This document shows positions 1 to 8,441 of a DNA stretch of 64,000 nucleotides, in pieces. The notes beneath the pieces are model-generated. The model saw only the letters and a program-made list of their open reading frames with translations, made no database searches and was not told the origin of the DNA. Origin of the DNA: Streptomyces sp. YIM 121038 (GTDB taxonomy: Bacteria; Actinomycetota; Actinomycetes; Streptomycetales; Streptomycetaceae); contig NZ_CP030771.1 of assembly GCF_006088715.1 (NCBI RefSeq), positions 7,252,001 to 7,316,000 on the forward strand, in the 5' to 3' direction. Every line of letters starts with the position of its first letter. The first letter of the stretch is position 1. Made by a program: the position numbers and the translations under genes.

Positions 1-1
1 C

Positions 2-892
2 GACCCGGCCGTCGGCAAGGTCGTCCAGAACAAGAAGTTCTCCATCAAGGCCACCCAGGACAACCCGCCGTCATGGGGCCTGGACCGGGTCGACCAGGCC
101 GACACGGCGGGCGACAAGAAGTACACGTACCCGGACCAGGCCGGTGAGGGCGCGACCGCGTACGTCATCGACACCGGCGTCCGCGTCAGCCACAAGGACT
201 TCGGTGGCCGCGCGGTCTCCGGGTTCGACGCGGTCGACAACGACGACAACGCGGACGACGGCAACGGCCACGGCACCCACGTCGCGGGCACCATCGCGGG
301 CTCGGCGCACGGCCTCGCCAAGAAGGCGAAGATCGTCGCGGTGCGCGTCCTGGACGACCGGGGCTCCGGCACCACCGAGCAGGTCGTCGCGGGCATCGAC
401 TGGGTCACCAAGAACCACAAGGGCCCGTCCGTCGCCAACATGAGCCTCGGCGGCGGGGCCGACGAGGCCCTGGACGAGGCCGTCCGCAAGTCCATCGCCT
501 CCGGCGTCACCTTCGCGGTGGCCGCGGGCAACGAGTCGAGCGACGCGAGCCAGGGCTCCCCGGCGCGCGTCAAGGAGGCCATCACGGTCGCCTCCTCCAC
601 GAAGGACGACCAGCAGTCGGACTTCTCCAACTTCGGCTCCGCCGTGGACATCTACGCCCCGGGCTCGGACATCACCTCCGACTGGAACACCGGCGACGAC
701 GCCACCAAGACGATCTCCGGTACGTCCATGGCGACCCCGCACGTCGTCGGGGCCGCCGCCCTGTACCTGGCCGCGCACCCCGACGCCAAGCCCGCGGACG
801 TCGCCAAGGCGCTGACCGACGGCGCCACGCCGGACAAGATCTCCAACCCGAGCGAGGGCACGCCCAACAAGCTCCTGAAGGTCGTCGAGTAG
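2..892 (+). CDS. Subtilisin-like serine protease (S8), 5'-truncated by window
   Basis: The C-terminal 296 residues of a secreted peptidase S8 protein are open from the window edge to TAG at 890-892. The catalytic triad is visible in order: Asp in YVIDTGV, His in GHGTHVAG and Ser in GTSMATPHV. The first visible residues (DPAVGKVVQNKKFS) look like the end of an I9-type inhibitor propeptide, followed by the usual linker PPSWGLDRVDQ. Proteins of this family are exported, and the propeptide is cleaved to release an extracellular endopeptidase. The signal peptide and promoter lie outside the window. It is monocistronic as far as can be seen, because a strong hairpin follows at once. The protein ends shortly after the catalytic domain, with no extra C-terminal domain. 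Confidence 0.95.
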   Translation, partial: DPAVGKVVQNKKFSIKATQDNPPSWGLDRVDQADTAGDKKYTYPDQAGEGATAYVIDTGVRVSHKDFGGRAVSGFDAVDNDDNADDGNGHGTHVAGTIAGSAHGLAKKAKIVAVRVLDDRGSGTTEQVVAGIDWVTKNHKGPSVANMSLGGGADEALDEAVRKSIASGVTFAVAAGNESSDASQGSPARVKEAITVASSTKDDQQSDFSNFGSAVDIYAPGSDITSDWNTGDDATKTISGTSMATPHVVGAAALYLAAHPDAKPADVAKALTDGATPDKISNPSEGTPNKLLKVVE

Positions 893-901
893 GTCCCGTC
901 C

Positions 902-937
902 GGGCCGCCGCGCCGCCGCACGGCGGCGCGGCGGCCC
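902..937 (+). terminator. Intrinsic terminator after the protease gene
   Basis: A perfect 17-bp stem (GGGCCGCCGCGCCGCCG at 902-918 with its complement at 921-937) and a 2-nt loop start ten bases after the stop codon. It is followed by a short pyrimidine run (TCTTC). Such GC stems without a long U tract are typical of Streptomyces terminators. Confidence 0.85.
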
Positions 938-989
938 TCTTCGGACCGGCGGCCGTCGTGCCCACCCCCACGGGGCGCGGCGGCCGCCT

Positions 990-995
990 TATCGT
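990..995 (+). promoter_or_regulatory. Leaderless -10 box for the DUF1697 gene
   Basis: TATCGT (TANNNT) ends exactly 6 nt before ATG 1002, the geometry expected if transcription starts at the A of the start codon. No Shine-Dalgarno sequence precedes the ATG. No clear -35 was recognised. It belongs to a set of similarly placed boxes in this window. Confidence 0.5.
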
Positions 996-1001
996 GTGCG
1001 C

Positions 1002-1568
1002 ATGGCGACGAAGATCTACGCGGCGCTCCTTCGCGGCGTGAACGTGGGCGGCAGCAGGAAAGTGCCGATGGCCCGGTTGCGCGCGCTCCTCGAAGGGCTC
1101 GGGCTCACCGGCGTACGGACGTACCTGCAGAGCGGGAACGCGGTGTTCGCGGCGGACCACGGCGACGAGGACGTCCTCGCGGCCGAGCTCGCGGCGGCCC
1201 TGGAGCAGGAGTTCGGCTTCGGCGTGGACCTGCTGGTGCGCGACCACGCGTATCTGCGGGCGGTGGTCGACGCCTGCCCCTTCCCCGCCGCCGACCTCGA
1301 AGGCAAGCAGCTGCACGTCACGTACTTCTCCGGGCCCGTGGACGCCGCCCGCTTCGCCGCGCTCGACCAAGCGGGCTTCCTGCCGGAGGAGTTCCGCATC
1401 GGCGAGCGCGCCCTGTACCTCTACGCGCCCGAAGGGCTCGGCCGCTCCCGGCTCGGCGAGGCCCTGGGGCGCCCCGCCCTCACCAAGGGCCTTACCGCCA
1501 CCACCCGCAACTGGAACACCGTCACCAAGCTCGCGGAGCTGACCGAGGCCCCGGGGGCCGGCCGATGA
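1002..1568 (+). CDS. DUF1697 family protein
   Basis: A 188-residue protein of the DUF1697 family. The N-terminal block YAALLRGVNVGGSRKVPM and the stretch TYLQSGNAVF are the family hallmarks, and a C-terminal TTRNWNTVTKL motif matches the usual ending. The biochemical role of the family is not established. ATG 1002 was chosen over GTG 996 because TATCGT lies 6 nt upstream, which suggests a leaderless transcript. The stop codon overlaps the next gene by 4 nt (ATGA), so the two are translationally coupled. The assignment to the family is firm; the function is unknown. Confidence 0.85.
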   Translation: MATKIYAALLRGVNVGGSRKVPMARLRALLEGLGLTGVRTYLQSGNAVFAADHGDEDVLAAELAAALEQEFGFGVDLLVRDHAYLRAVVDACPFPAADLEGKQLHVTYFSGPVDAARFAALDQAGFLPEEFRIGERALYLYAPEGLGRSRLGEALGRPALTKGLTATTRNWNTVTKLAELTEAPGAGR

Positions 1569-1951
1569 CCGACCGCTCGCCCGCCGTGGAGGCGGCCATC
1601 GAGAACGAGCTGCGCCTGCTCGACCCCGAGGTGCGCGCCTCGCCCCAGCTGTTCGGCGATCTGCTGCACCCCGAGTTCACCGAGTTCGGCGCCTCGGGCG
1701 CGCGCTGGGACCGGGCGTCGATCGTCCGGGTCCTCACCGCGAGCCCCGAGCCCGGCGCCCGGCCCGTCACGACCTCCCGCATGCGGGGCGTGCAGCTCGC
1801 CGACGACCTGGTGCACCTGACCTTCGACACCGAAAGCAACGGCCGTCTGGTGCACCGCAGTTCGCTGTGGCGGCGCACGGGCGAGGGCTGGCTGCTCTGG
1901 TTCCACCAGGGCACGCCGTTCACGCCCTCCGAGCCGGGCGGCCAGGGGTGA
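1565..1951 (+). CDS. DUF4440 / NTF2-like small protein
   Basis: A 128-residue protein with the cone-shaped NTF2-like (DUF4440) pattern: an N-terminal helix (AIENELRLLDPEVRASP), a segment LHPEFTEFGASGARWDR, and a C-terminal beta strand ending in GEGWLLWFHQGTPF. Members bind small molecules or act as fold-level relatives of ketosteroid isomerase, but no catalytic residues can be named here. It overlaps the DUF1697 gene by ATGA and is probably co-translated with it. It converges on the transglutaminase-like gene with a gap of only 12 bp. Confidence 0.8.
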   Translation: MTDRSPAVEAAIENELRLLDPEVRASPQLFGDLLHPEFTEFGASGARWDRASIVRVLTASPEPGARPVTTSRMRGVQLADDLVHLTFDTESNGRLVHRSSLWRRTGEGWLLWFHQGTPFTPSEPGGQG

Positions 1952-1963
1952 AGGGGCAGGCGC

Positions 1964-2869
1964 TCACGCCGCGCGCGGCAGCGTGACCGTGCGGACGCCG
2001 CAGTAGGTCGTGTGCGAGACGATCTCGGCGGGCACCGCGAGCCGCGGATCGGCGAGCAGCCGCCGCACGGCGTCGGGCCGCTCCGGAGCCGGGGCGTGCC
2101 CGGCAGCCGAGGTGACGGCGGCGACGGCGTCGAGCAGCGCGAGGTCCGCCGCCGTGACCTCCGCCTCGTCCTTCTCCATCAGCCCCCAGCCGTCCCACGG
2201 CAGCGGCTCCGTGCCGCCGAGCGCGGCGAGGTCGGCCACCACGTCGGCGCGCACGAGCCCGAGGCCCTTGATCTCGGGCACGGTGAACACGCCGAAGGCC
2301 TCCGGGTCCGCGCGCCCCTCCCGGCACGCCCGCCAGGCGTCCCCGGCCACCAGGAACGCGTCGCGCGGCACGTCCATCGGGTCGAACGCCGTGTCGTGCA
2401 GGTCGCCGTACACCTGCGGGTCGGCGAGGACCCAGCCGCGCCCCTCCCGCCAGTACTCCGTCACCCAGTGGTTGTCGTGGAACCCCGCCTGGAAGTACGT
2501 GCCGTAGCCGCCCCTGAGCCGCGCCGGGGTGCCGGTCTCGCGCAGCAGCGCGCACAGCAGCAGCGCGAAGTCCCGGCAGGTGGCGACGAACCGCGCCGCG
2601 GGCTCGCGCTCCTGGGCGAGCGGGGTGTCGCCGCGCTCGCGCAGGATGCGCAGGATCTCCGTGACGTACCGGGACTCGGCGTCCCCGTGCAGCCGCTCGT
2701 CGGGCACCGTCCAGCCGCAGGTCTCCCGCTCCTCGCGGTGCAGCAGCACGCCCCGCACCAGGGCGGCGAGGGCCTCGGGGGAGCGGGGCAGCGGGTCCGG
2801 GCCGAGCAGGGCTTCGAGGTGGGGGCCGGGGGTGCTGTACGGGCTGTGTGTCAGGTAGTCGCTGTCCAT
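1964..2869 (-). CDS. Transglutaminase-like domain protein
   Basis: A 301-residue protein with the transglutaminase/protease core. A Cys in ATCRDFALLLCALL, His in DNHWVTEYW and Asp in WVLADPQ give the expected Cys-His-Asp triad in the middle third. The upstream region contains the conserved LVRGVLLH helix. There is no signal peptide, so a cytoplasmic cysteine-hydrolase or protein-remodelling role is likely, but the substrate is unknown. The reading frame stays open far upstream; ATG 2869 (MDSDYLTHSP) was chosen because the upstream part is low-complexity Pro/Ala/Arg and does not resemble the family. It stands alone, converging with the DUF4440 gene. Confidence 0.8.
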   Translation of the reverse strand: MDSDYLTHSPYSTPGPHLEALLGPDPLPRSPEALAALVRGVLLHREERETCGWTVPDERLHGDAESRYVTEILRILRERGDTPLAQEREPAARFVATCRDFALLLCALLRETGTPARLRGGYGTYFQAGFHDNHWVTEYWREGRGWVLADPQVYGDLHDTAFDPMDVPRDAFLVAGDAWRACREGRADPEAFGVFTVPEIKGLGLVRADVVADLAALGGTEPLPWDGWGLMEKDEAEVTAADLALLDAVAAVTSAAGHAPAPERPDAVRRLLADPRLAVPAEIVSHTTYCGVRTVTLPRAA

Positions 2870-3022
2870 GGCGGACAGGCTGAGGTCTGCCCTTGGGGCA
2901 AGGTCCAGAGGCGGGGGGGCTGTGTGGCCGGGGGCGCCGGGCCGCTGCGCTGGGCTGGGCCGCTCGGCTGGGGCGCCGGGTCGCCGGACCGGGTCGTGAT
3001 CGGCCCAGGAAACTCCCCTGAA

Positions 3023-3038
3023 AGTGGACCATTCCACT
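3023..3038. promoter_or_regulatory. Inverted repeat AGTGGA-N4-TCCACT
   Basis: Perfect 6-bp arms around a 4-bp spacer lie 154 bp upstream of the transglutaminase-like start, in the 287-bp gap before the chelatase gene. The shape resembles GntR/HutC-type operators (AGTGG-N6-CCACT). No regulator can be named and no promoter elements are clear. Confidence 0.35.
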
Positions 3039-3156
3039 GCGCCACCCCTGGCTGGGGTTTCCGCCATGACCACCACGGAGACCCGCCCGCCGCCGAGGGG
3101 CGCGGCGAGGGGGTGCTGCGTGACCTGTACGCGGCCCTCGGCACCCTGAGGGGCCG

Positions 3157-3960
3157 CTAGCCGACGGCGGGCAGGGCCAGCAGCCCTGTCGCGAGGTGCC
3201 CCGCCCGGGTGGACGGGTGGGCGAGATCCGTCGCGAAGCGACGGCACGCGTCGAACCGTTCGAGGAGCACCCGGGCGACGAACGGCGAGTCCCCCAGAAC
3301 CCCGCCGAGAACATCGGCCTCGGCGGCACCGCGAGCGATCCGGTCGGGCAGGAACCCGGGAGCCAGTACATAGGGAGCGACGGCCACCCGCCGCACCCCG
3401 GGCACGCCCCGCAGGAGGTGGACGGCCCGCCCGGTGGGGGGCAGTGCCGCGGAGGCGAACGCAGGCCGCACGGCGCACCAACCGGTACGCCGCCACTCCC
3501 GCGCGATGTCAGCGATCACTGCGATCGCCTCCGGGTCCGTGGAGCCGGCCGAGGCGAGGACCACCCCGGTCGTGTCCTTGTCGGCGGGGTCGAGCCCCGC
3601 CTCGTACAGCCGCTGTTCGAGCGCGGTGAGCAGCAGCGGCGAGGGGCCGAGCACCCCCGCCTGCCGCACCCGCATCCCGGCCGGGGCCGCGCGGAGCACG
3701 GCGGGGATGTCGGCCTTCGCGTGGAAGGCGCGGGTCAGCAGGAGCGGCTGGGCGACGACGTCGCGCACGCCGGCGGCGGCCAGGGCCGCGAGGACGTCCG
3801 GCACGGCGGGGGCGTCGAAGTCGAGGAAGCCGACCTCCACCCGCAGCCCCGGGCGCAGCGTCCGTACGCGGCGCACCAGCGCGCGCACCGTCGCGGCGTG
3901 CCGCGGATCGCGGCTGCCGTGGGCGATGACCAGGAGTGCGGGGGAGGCGGCGGTGTGCAT
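3157..3960 (-). CDS. CbiX/SirB-type sirohydrochlorin chelatase family protein
   Basis: A 267-residue protein with two CbiX-like halves. The metal-binding histidines are visible in VIAHGSRDPR near the N-terminus and in LLTRAFHAKADIP around residue 85, as in cobalt- or ferro-chelatases acting on sirohydrochlorin. It is the last gene of the sulfur block, 5 nt after the permease gene. Siroheme is the cofactor of the sulfite reductase at the head of the same block, so the likely job is iron insertion into sirohydrochlorin. The second half keeps VAPYVLAPGFLPDRI, a usual CbiX segment. Cobalt insertion remains possible, but the context favours siroheme. Confidence 0.85.
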   Translation of the reverse strand: MHTAASPALLVIAHGSRDPRHAATVRALVRRVRTLRPGLRVEVGFLDFDAPAVPDVLAALAAAGVRDVVAQPLLLTRAFHAKADIPAVLRAAPAGMRVRQAGVLGPSPLLLTALEQRLYEAGLDPADKDTTGVVLASAGSTDPEAIAVIADIAREWRRTGWCAVRPAFASAALPPTGRAVHLLRGVPGVRRVAVAPYVLAPGFLPDRIARGAAEADVLGGVLGDSPFVARVLLERFDACRRFATDLAHPSTRAGHLATGLLALPAVG

Positions 3961-3965
3961 CGTGA

Positions 3966-4874
3966 TCACTTCACCAACAGGCCGCGGCTGCGCAGGACCC
4001 ACCGCTCCAGCGGGCTGAAAATCAGCAGGTCGATGGCGATGCCGACGATCAGGATCAGCAGGATGGCGAGGAAGACCTGCGACATGCTGCTGTTGGTGCG
4101 GCCCGCCTCCAGGAGCTGGCCGAGACCCATCCCGAGGTCCGGCGACTGCGCGATGATCTCGGCGGCCATCAGCGACCGCCAGGAGAACGCCCAGCCCTGC
4201 TTCAGACCCGCCAGATACCCGGGCAGCGCGGCGGGCATGACGATGTGCCAGGTCCCGCGGAGCCCGGTGGCGCCGAGCGTGCGGCCCGCCCGCAGGAACA
4301 GCGGCGGCACCTGGTCCACGCCCGCGACCAGGCCGTTGGCGATCGACGGCACGGCGCCGAGCAGGATCACCGCGTACATCATCTTGTCGTTGAGGCCGAG
4401 CCAGATCACCGCCGGGGGCACCCACGCCACGGACGGCAGCGACTGGAGCCCCGACAGGACCGGGCCGATGGCCGCCCGGACGAAGCGGACGCGCGCCACG
4501 AGCAGGCCGAGCGGTGTGCCGATGACCAGCGCCATGAGGAAGCCGAGCATGCCGCGCGAGACGGACGTCCAGATGTAGTCGAGCAGGGTGCCCTGCTGCC
4601 AGGCGAGCTCGACCTCCCGCCACACCGCGTCCGGCGAGGGCAGCTTGTAGCTGTCGGTCACCTCCGCCCAGACGAGGATCTGCCAGACCACGAGGACGAG
4701 CAGGATCGCCGTGACCGGCGGCAGGACCTTCTGCACCAGCGTCTCGCGCAGCGGGGCGCGCCGCGTCTGGACGGTGTCCAGGGCGTCGAGACCCGCCTCC
4801 AGGCCCGCCAGGTCGTGGGTGTCCGGCCGGTCGCTCTTGTGCGGAGCGGGAGTCGTCGTGTCAGTGCTGCCCAT
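3966..4874 (-). CDS. ABC transporter permease (SsuC/TauC/NrtB type)
   Basis: A 302-residue inner-membrane permease. The first ~45 residues are cytoplasmic, followed by about six hydrophobic segments. The BPD_transp_1 EAA loop is near AGRTLGATGLRGTWHIVMPAA. The family imports sulfonates, taurine or nitrate; the sulfur-assimilation context makes organosulfonate or a related sulfur source the best guess. ATG 4874 overlaps the end of the ATPase gene by 14 nt. An alternative start 18 nt upstream is open but not needed. It is the third gene of the transporter trio, followed after 5 nt by the chelatase gene. Confidence 0.88.
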   Translation of the reverse strand: MGSTDTTTPAPHKSDRPDTHDLAGLEAGLDALDTVQTRRAPLRETLVQKVLPPVTAILLVLVVWQILVWAEVTDSYKLPSPDAVWREVELAWQQGTLLDYIWTSVSRGMLGFLMALVIGTPLGLLVARVRFVRAAIGPVLSGLQSLPSVAWVPPAVIWLGLNDKMMYAVILLGAVPSIANGLVAGVDQVPPLFLRAGRTLGATGLRGTWHIVMPAALPGYLAGLKQGWAFSWRSLMAAEIIAQSPDLGMGLGQLLEAGRTNSSMSQVFLAILLILIVGIAIDLLIFSPLERWVLRSRGLLVK

Positions 4875-5670
4875 GGCGGCGGATCTCCCCACGCAGTTCT
4901 TCGGTGATCTCGACGGACAGCTCGGCCACGGCCGTGTCGTCGATGCGGCGCGGCTGCTCGATGCCGACGGTCCACTCCCGCGCCACCCGGCCGGGCCGCG
5001 AGGACAGCAGGACCACGCGCTGGGCGAGCCGTACCGCCTCGCGGACGTTGTGGGTGACGAACAGGACCGAGACGCCGGTCTCGCGCCAGATCCGGGTCAG
5101 CTCGTCGTGCAGCACGTCCCGGGTGATGGCGTCGAGCGCCGCGAACGGCTCGTCCATGAGGAGCAGCTTGCTGTCCTGGGCGAGCGCGCGGGCAAGCGCG
5201 ACCCGCTGGCGCATGCCGCCGGACAGCTCGTGCACGCGCTTGCCGTACGCGCCCTCGAGCCGGACGAGGGTCAGCAACTCCTCGGCCCTGGAGCGGCGTT
5301 CGGCCTTGGCGAGGCCGCTCAGCTTCAGGGCGAGCTCGATGTTCTTGCCCGCGGTCAGCCACGGGAACAGGGCGTGCTCCTGGAACATCAGGGCCGGGCG
5401 GCCGTCGGTGCCGATGCTGCCCGCGCTCGGCCGGTCGAGCCCGGCCACGAGGTTGAGCAGCGTCGACTTCCCGCAGCCCGAGGCCCCCAGGAGGGTGACG
5501 AACTCGCCCTGGCCGACGTCCAGCGTGATGTCGTCCAGGACGAGCTGCTGCCCCGCCGGTGTGGCGAAGGACTTCGAGACGTGCTCGATGCGCGCGGCGA
5601 CCCCGCCCGCGTCCGTGGTGTGCGAGGCCCGTGCGGCGCCCCGCGGTGCCTTGGCCAGCGTCGTGCCCAT
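4861..5670 (-). CDS. ABC transporter ATPase (SsuB/TauB/NrtD type)
   Basis: A 269-residue ATP-binding subunit. Walker A is GASGCGKST, the Q loop follows in ALMFQEHALFPW, the signature is LSGGMRQRVALARAL, Walker B is LLLMDEPFAALD, and the switch His is in LFVTHNVREA. It powers import through the permease and the binding lipoprotein encoded on either side. Start ATG 5670 is fixed by AGGAGG 8 nt upstream; the in-frame GTG 5679 lies inside that ribosome-binding site and is unlikely to be used. Confidence 0.9.
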   Translation of the reverse strand: MGTTLAKAPRGAARASHTTDAGGVAARIEHVSKSFATPAGQQLVLDDITLDVGQGEFVTLLGASGCGKSTLLNLVAGLDRPSAGSIGTDGRPALMFQEHALFPWLTAGKNIELALKLSGLAKAERRSRAEELLTLVRLEGAYGKRVHELSGGMRQRVALARALAQDSKLLLMDEPFAALDAITRDVLHDELTRIWRETGVSVLFVTHNVREAVRLAQRVVLLSSRPGRVAREWTVGIEQPRRIDDTAVAELSVEITEELRGEIRRHGQH

Positions 5671-5712
5671 GGTCGTCACCTCCTGAGAACCTGAACTGTG
5701 GGCGATGTCGGG

Positions 5713-6858
5713 TTACTTGACGCCGAGGCCGGCGTCGTCGACCGCGGGCTCGCCCGCCGCCTTCAGGACCTTGTTGAGCGGGCCCAGGTCGTAGATGCCC
5801 TTGAGGTCGGGCTGTTCCAGGAGGCCCGCCTTCACGGCGTGCTCGGCCTCGGTGTCGAGCGTCGCCGCCAGCGGGTCGTTGGTGAACTGGATCGACTTCC
5901 AGGCCGGGTCGAGGACCTGCGCGGGCAGTTCCTTGCCGGAGTGCTGCTTCAGCTTGGCGTTGGCGGCGGCCTTGGCCTTGGCCGGGTTGTCCTTGATGAA
6001 CTGGTTCGCCTTCACCGCGCCCCGCAGCACGGCCTCGACGACCTTCGGGTGGTCCTTGAGGAACTGCTGGCGCACGATGACGTTCGTGATCACGAACTTC
6101 TTGCCGGGCCACAGGTCGGCCTCGTCGAGGAGCACCTTCGCGCCCTCGGCCACCAGCTTGGACGCGGTCGGCTCCGGCACCCAGGCGCCGTCGACGGAGC
6201 CGGACTTGTAGGCGTCCGGGGTGATCTTGTTGTCGGTGCGGACCACGGAGACGTCGCCCTTGCCGCTCTGGGCGTCGACCTTCCAGCCCTTCTCCTTGAT
6301 CCAGTTCAGGAAGGCCACGTCCTGGGTGTTGCCGAGCTGCGGGGTGGCGATCTTCTTGCCCTTGATGTCGTCCAGGGTCTTGATCTTCTTGGGGTTCACC
6401 ACGAGCTTCACGCCGCCGGACGCCGAACCGCCGATGATGCGCAGGTTCTCGCCGTTGGACTTGGTGTAGCCGTTGATGGCGGGCGACGGGCCGATCCAGC
6501 CGATGTCGATGGACTTGGAGTTGAGCGCCTCGATCTCCGAGGGACCCGCGTTGAACTGGGAGTACGACGCCTTGGTGGCGCCCAGCTCCTTCTGGAACAG
6601 GCCCTCGTGGTCGCCGACGAGCGCCGTGCCGTGGGTGAGGTTCGGGAAGTAGCCGATCTTCACCTCGTCCAGCCCCTCGATCTTCTTCGCGTCGGCGGCG
6701 ATCTTCGCCTTGCCGTCGTCGTCCTTGTCGGAGTCCGAGCCGTATCCGCAGGCGGAGAGTGTGAGCGCGAGCAGGGGGAGCGCGGCGACGGCGGTCAGCA
6801 GGCCGGAGCGGCGCGGGCGGGGAGAAAGGGGACCGGAGGAGGTGCGGATGGCTGGCAC
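5713..6858 (-). CDS. ABC transporter substrate-binding lipoprotein (sulfonate/nitrate/taurine type)
   Basis: A 381-residue SBP_bac/NMT1-like receptor. A basic N-terminus and hydrophobic stretch end in the lipobox LTLSAC, with the lipidated Cys at residue 37. The mature domain starts VKIGYFPNLTHGTAL and continues with GPSEIEALNSKSIDIGWIG, typical of SsuA/TauA proteins. GTG 6858 was chosen because AGAGGA lies about 9 nt upstream and it leaves a normal lipoprotein signal; longer frames start in junk. It precedes the ATPase gene by 42 nt. The 234-bp gap to cysN shows no clear terminator, so read-through from the sulfate genes is plausible. Confidence 0.9.
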   Translation of the reverse strand: MPAIRTSSGPLSPRPRRSGLLTAVAALPLLALTLSACGYGSDSDKDDDGKAKIAADAKKIEGLDEVKIGYFPNLTHGTALVGDHEGLFQKELGATKASYSQFNAGPSEIEALNSKSIDIGWIGPSPAINGYTKSNGENLRIIGGSASGGVKLVVNPKKIKTLDDIKGKKIATPQLGNTQDVAFLNWIKEKGWKVDAQSGKGDVSVVRTDNKITPDAYKSGSVDGAWVPEPTASKLVAEGAKVLLDEADLWPGKKFVITNVIVRQQFLKDHPKVVEAVLRGAVKANQFIKDNPAKAKAAANAKLKQHSGKELPAQVLDPAWKSIQFTNDPLAATLDTEAEHAVKAGLLEQPDLKGIYDLGPLNKVLKAAGEPAVDDAGLGVK

Positions 6859-7092
6859 GGGAGGGGTTCCTCTCGTTGGCCCGGCGGAAGCACGGTTCAG
6901 GGTGCGGCCGGGTGGATGTCGGCGGATCTTCGTCTGCGTGCGAAGGGACGGCGGGGGGTGAGGGCGCGCGAGCGGTGCGCGTACGTCATCGCACACATCG
7001 CGTGACGCCGCCGGACCCCGCGCCGAGGGCGCCGCTGCCCACGCGGCCGCCCTCCTTCGCGAAGGTCGAGAAGACATCGGGAGAGGACACGG

Positions 7093-8439
7093 TCAGAAAT
7101 CCCACCCTTCTTCGTCGTCCGTGGCCGACGCGGGCGCCTCGGCCCTGGCGAAGGCCTCGCCCGCCATCCCGGCGGCGAGCGTCGTGCCGTCCGCCGGGTC
7201 GATCAGGAGGAAGGAGCCGGTGCGGCGCGAGTCGGCGTACGCGTCGAGCGCCAGCGGCTCGGCGGTGCGCACCAGGACGCGGCCGATGTCGTTGGCGGCG
7301 AGGAGCCCCGGGTTCGGATGCTGCGACAGGTCGTCCAGGGTGAGCCGGGACGGGATCTGCTTCACGATCGCCTTGACCGTACGGGTGGTGTGCTTGAGCA
7401 GCACCCGCTGGCCCACGCGCAAGGGCGTGTCGGCGACGTGGCAGACGGTGGCGGCGATGTCCTGGGTGGTCGTCGGCGTATCACTGCTCGGGACGAGCAT
7501 GTCACCACGTGAGATGTCGAGGTCGTCCTCCAGGAGCACGGTCACGGACTGCGGCGTCCACGCCACGTCCACCGGCCTGCCCAGGAGATCGATGCCCGCG
7601 ACCTTCGTGGTGCGCCCCGACGGCAGCACCGTCACCTCGTCGCCGACGCGGAACGTGCCCGCGGCGATCTGCCCCGCGTAGCCGCGGTAGTCGGGGTGCT
7701 CGGCGGTCTGCGGCCGGATCACGTACTGCACCGGGAGGCGCGCGTGGCAGCCCGTCAGGTCGTGGCTGACCGGCACGGTCTCCAGGTGCTCAAGGACGGT
7801 CGGGCCGTCGTACCAGTCCATGGTCGCGGACGGCTCCACCACGTTGTCCCCGGCGAGCGCCGAGATCGGGATCGCGGTGACCTCGGGGACGCCCAGCTCC
7901 GTGGCGTACGCGGTGAACTCCTCGGCGATCTTCGCGAAGACGGGCTCCGCGTACGCGACGAGGTCCATCTTGTTCACCGCGAGCACCACGTGCGGCACGC
8001 GCAGGAGCGCGGCCACCGCGGCGTGGCGGCGGGTCTGCTCGATCACGCCGTTGCGGGCGTCGACCAGGACCACGGCGAGGTCGGCGGTGGAGGCGCCGGT
8101 GACCATGTTGCGGGTGTACTGCACGTGGCCCGGCGTGTCGGCCAGGATGAACCGGCGGCGCGGGGTCGCGAAGTAGCGGTACGCCACGTCGATGGTGATG
8201 CCCTGCTCGCGCTCGGCCCGCAGGCCGTCGGTGAGCAGCGCCAGGTCGGGCCCCTCGGCGCCGCGGCTGCGCGAGGCGTGCTCGACGGCCTCCAGCTGGT
8301 CGGCGAGGACCGACTTGGAGTCGTGCAGGAGGCGGCCGACCAGCGTGGACTTGCCGTCGTCGACGGAGCCCGCGGTGGCGAAGCGCAGCAGGGTGGTGGC
8401 GAAGGGCCCGGCAAGCCGGCCCGCGGTGGTGCTGGTCAT
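7093..8439 (-). CDS. cysN: Sulfate adenylyltransferase large subunit (GTPase)
   Basis: 448 residues, of the EF-Tu-like translational GTPase superfamily. G1 is GSVDDGKST, G3 is DTPGH, G4 is NKMD, and REQGITIDVAYRYF is the effector region. With CysD it forms ATP sulfurylase, which makes adenosine 5'-phosphosulfate (APS) from sulfate and ATP, with GTP hydrolysis driving the reaction. It starts 2 nt after the cysD stop. The length is close to other stand-alone CysN proteins, and no fused APS kinase domain is present, consistent with the separate cysC upstream. Confidence 0.96.
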   Translation of the reverse strand: MTSTTAGRLAGPFATTLLRFATAGSVDDGKSTLVGRLLHDSKSVLADQLEAVEHASRSRGAEGPDLALLTDGLRAEREQGITIDVAYRYFATPRRRFILADTPGHVQYTRNMVTGASTADLAVVLVDARNGVIEQTRRHAAVAALLRVPHVVLAVNKMDLVAYAEPVFAKIAEEFTAYATELGVPEVTAIPISALAGDNVVEPSATMDWYDGPTVLEHLETVPVSHDLTGCHARLPVQYVIRPQTAEHPDYRGYAGQIAAGTFRVGDEVTVLPSGRTTKVAGIDLLGRPVDVAWTPQSVTVLLEDDLDISRGDMLVPSSDTPTTTQDIAATVCHVADTPLRVGQRVLLKHTTRTVKAIVKQIPSRLTLDDLSQHPNPGLLAANDIGRVLVRTAEPLALDAYADSRRTGSFLLIDPADGTTLAAGMAGEAFARAEAPASATDDEEGWDF

Positions 8440-8441
8440 GG

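Noticed and set aside
3066..3149. A 27-codon plus-strand ORF with two Cys codons near its end
   Set aside because: No ribosome-binding site, no downstream gene on that strand, and no leader-peptide motif.
6897..6998. A 33-codon minus-strand ORF between cysN and the binding-lipoprotein gene, considered as a second leader peptide
   Set aside because: It is Arg-rich but lacks the HVDL-x-RV-x-SA-x-C pattern and has no terminal Cys; no ribosome-binding site was seen.
6859..7092. A SAM or other riboswitch in front of the transporter genes
   Set aside because: No recognisable conserved riboswitch core or terminator pairing could be found by eye.
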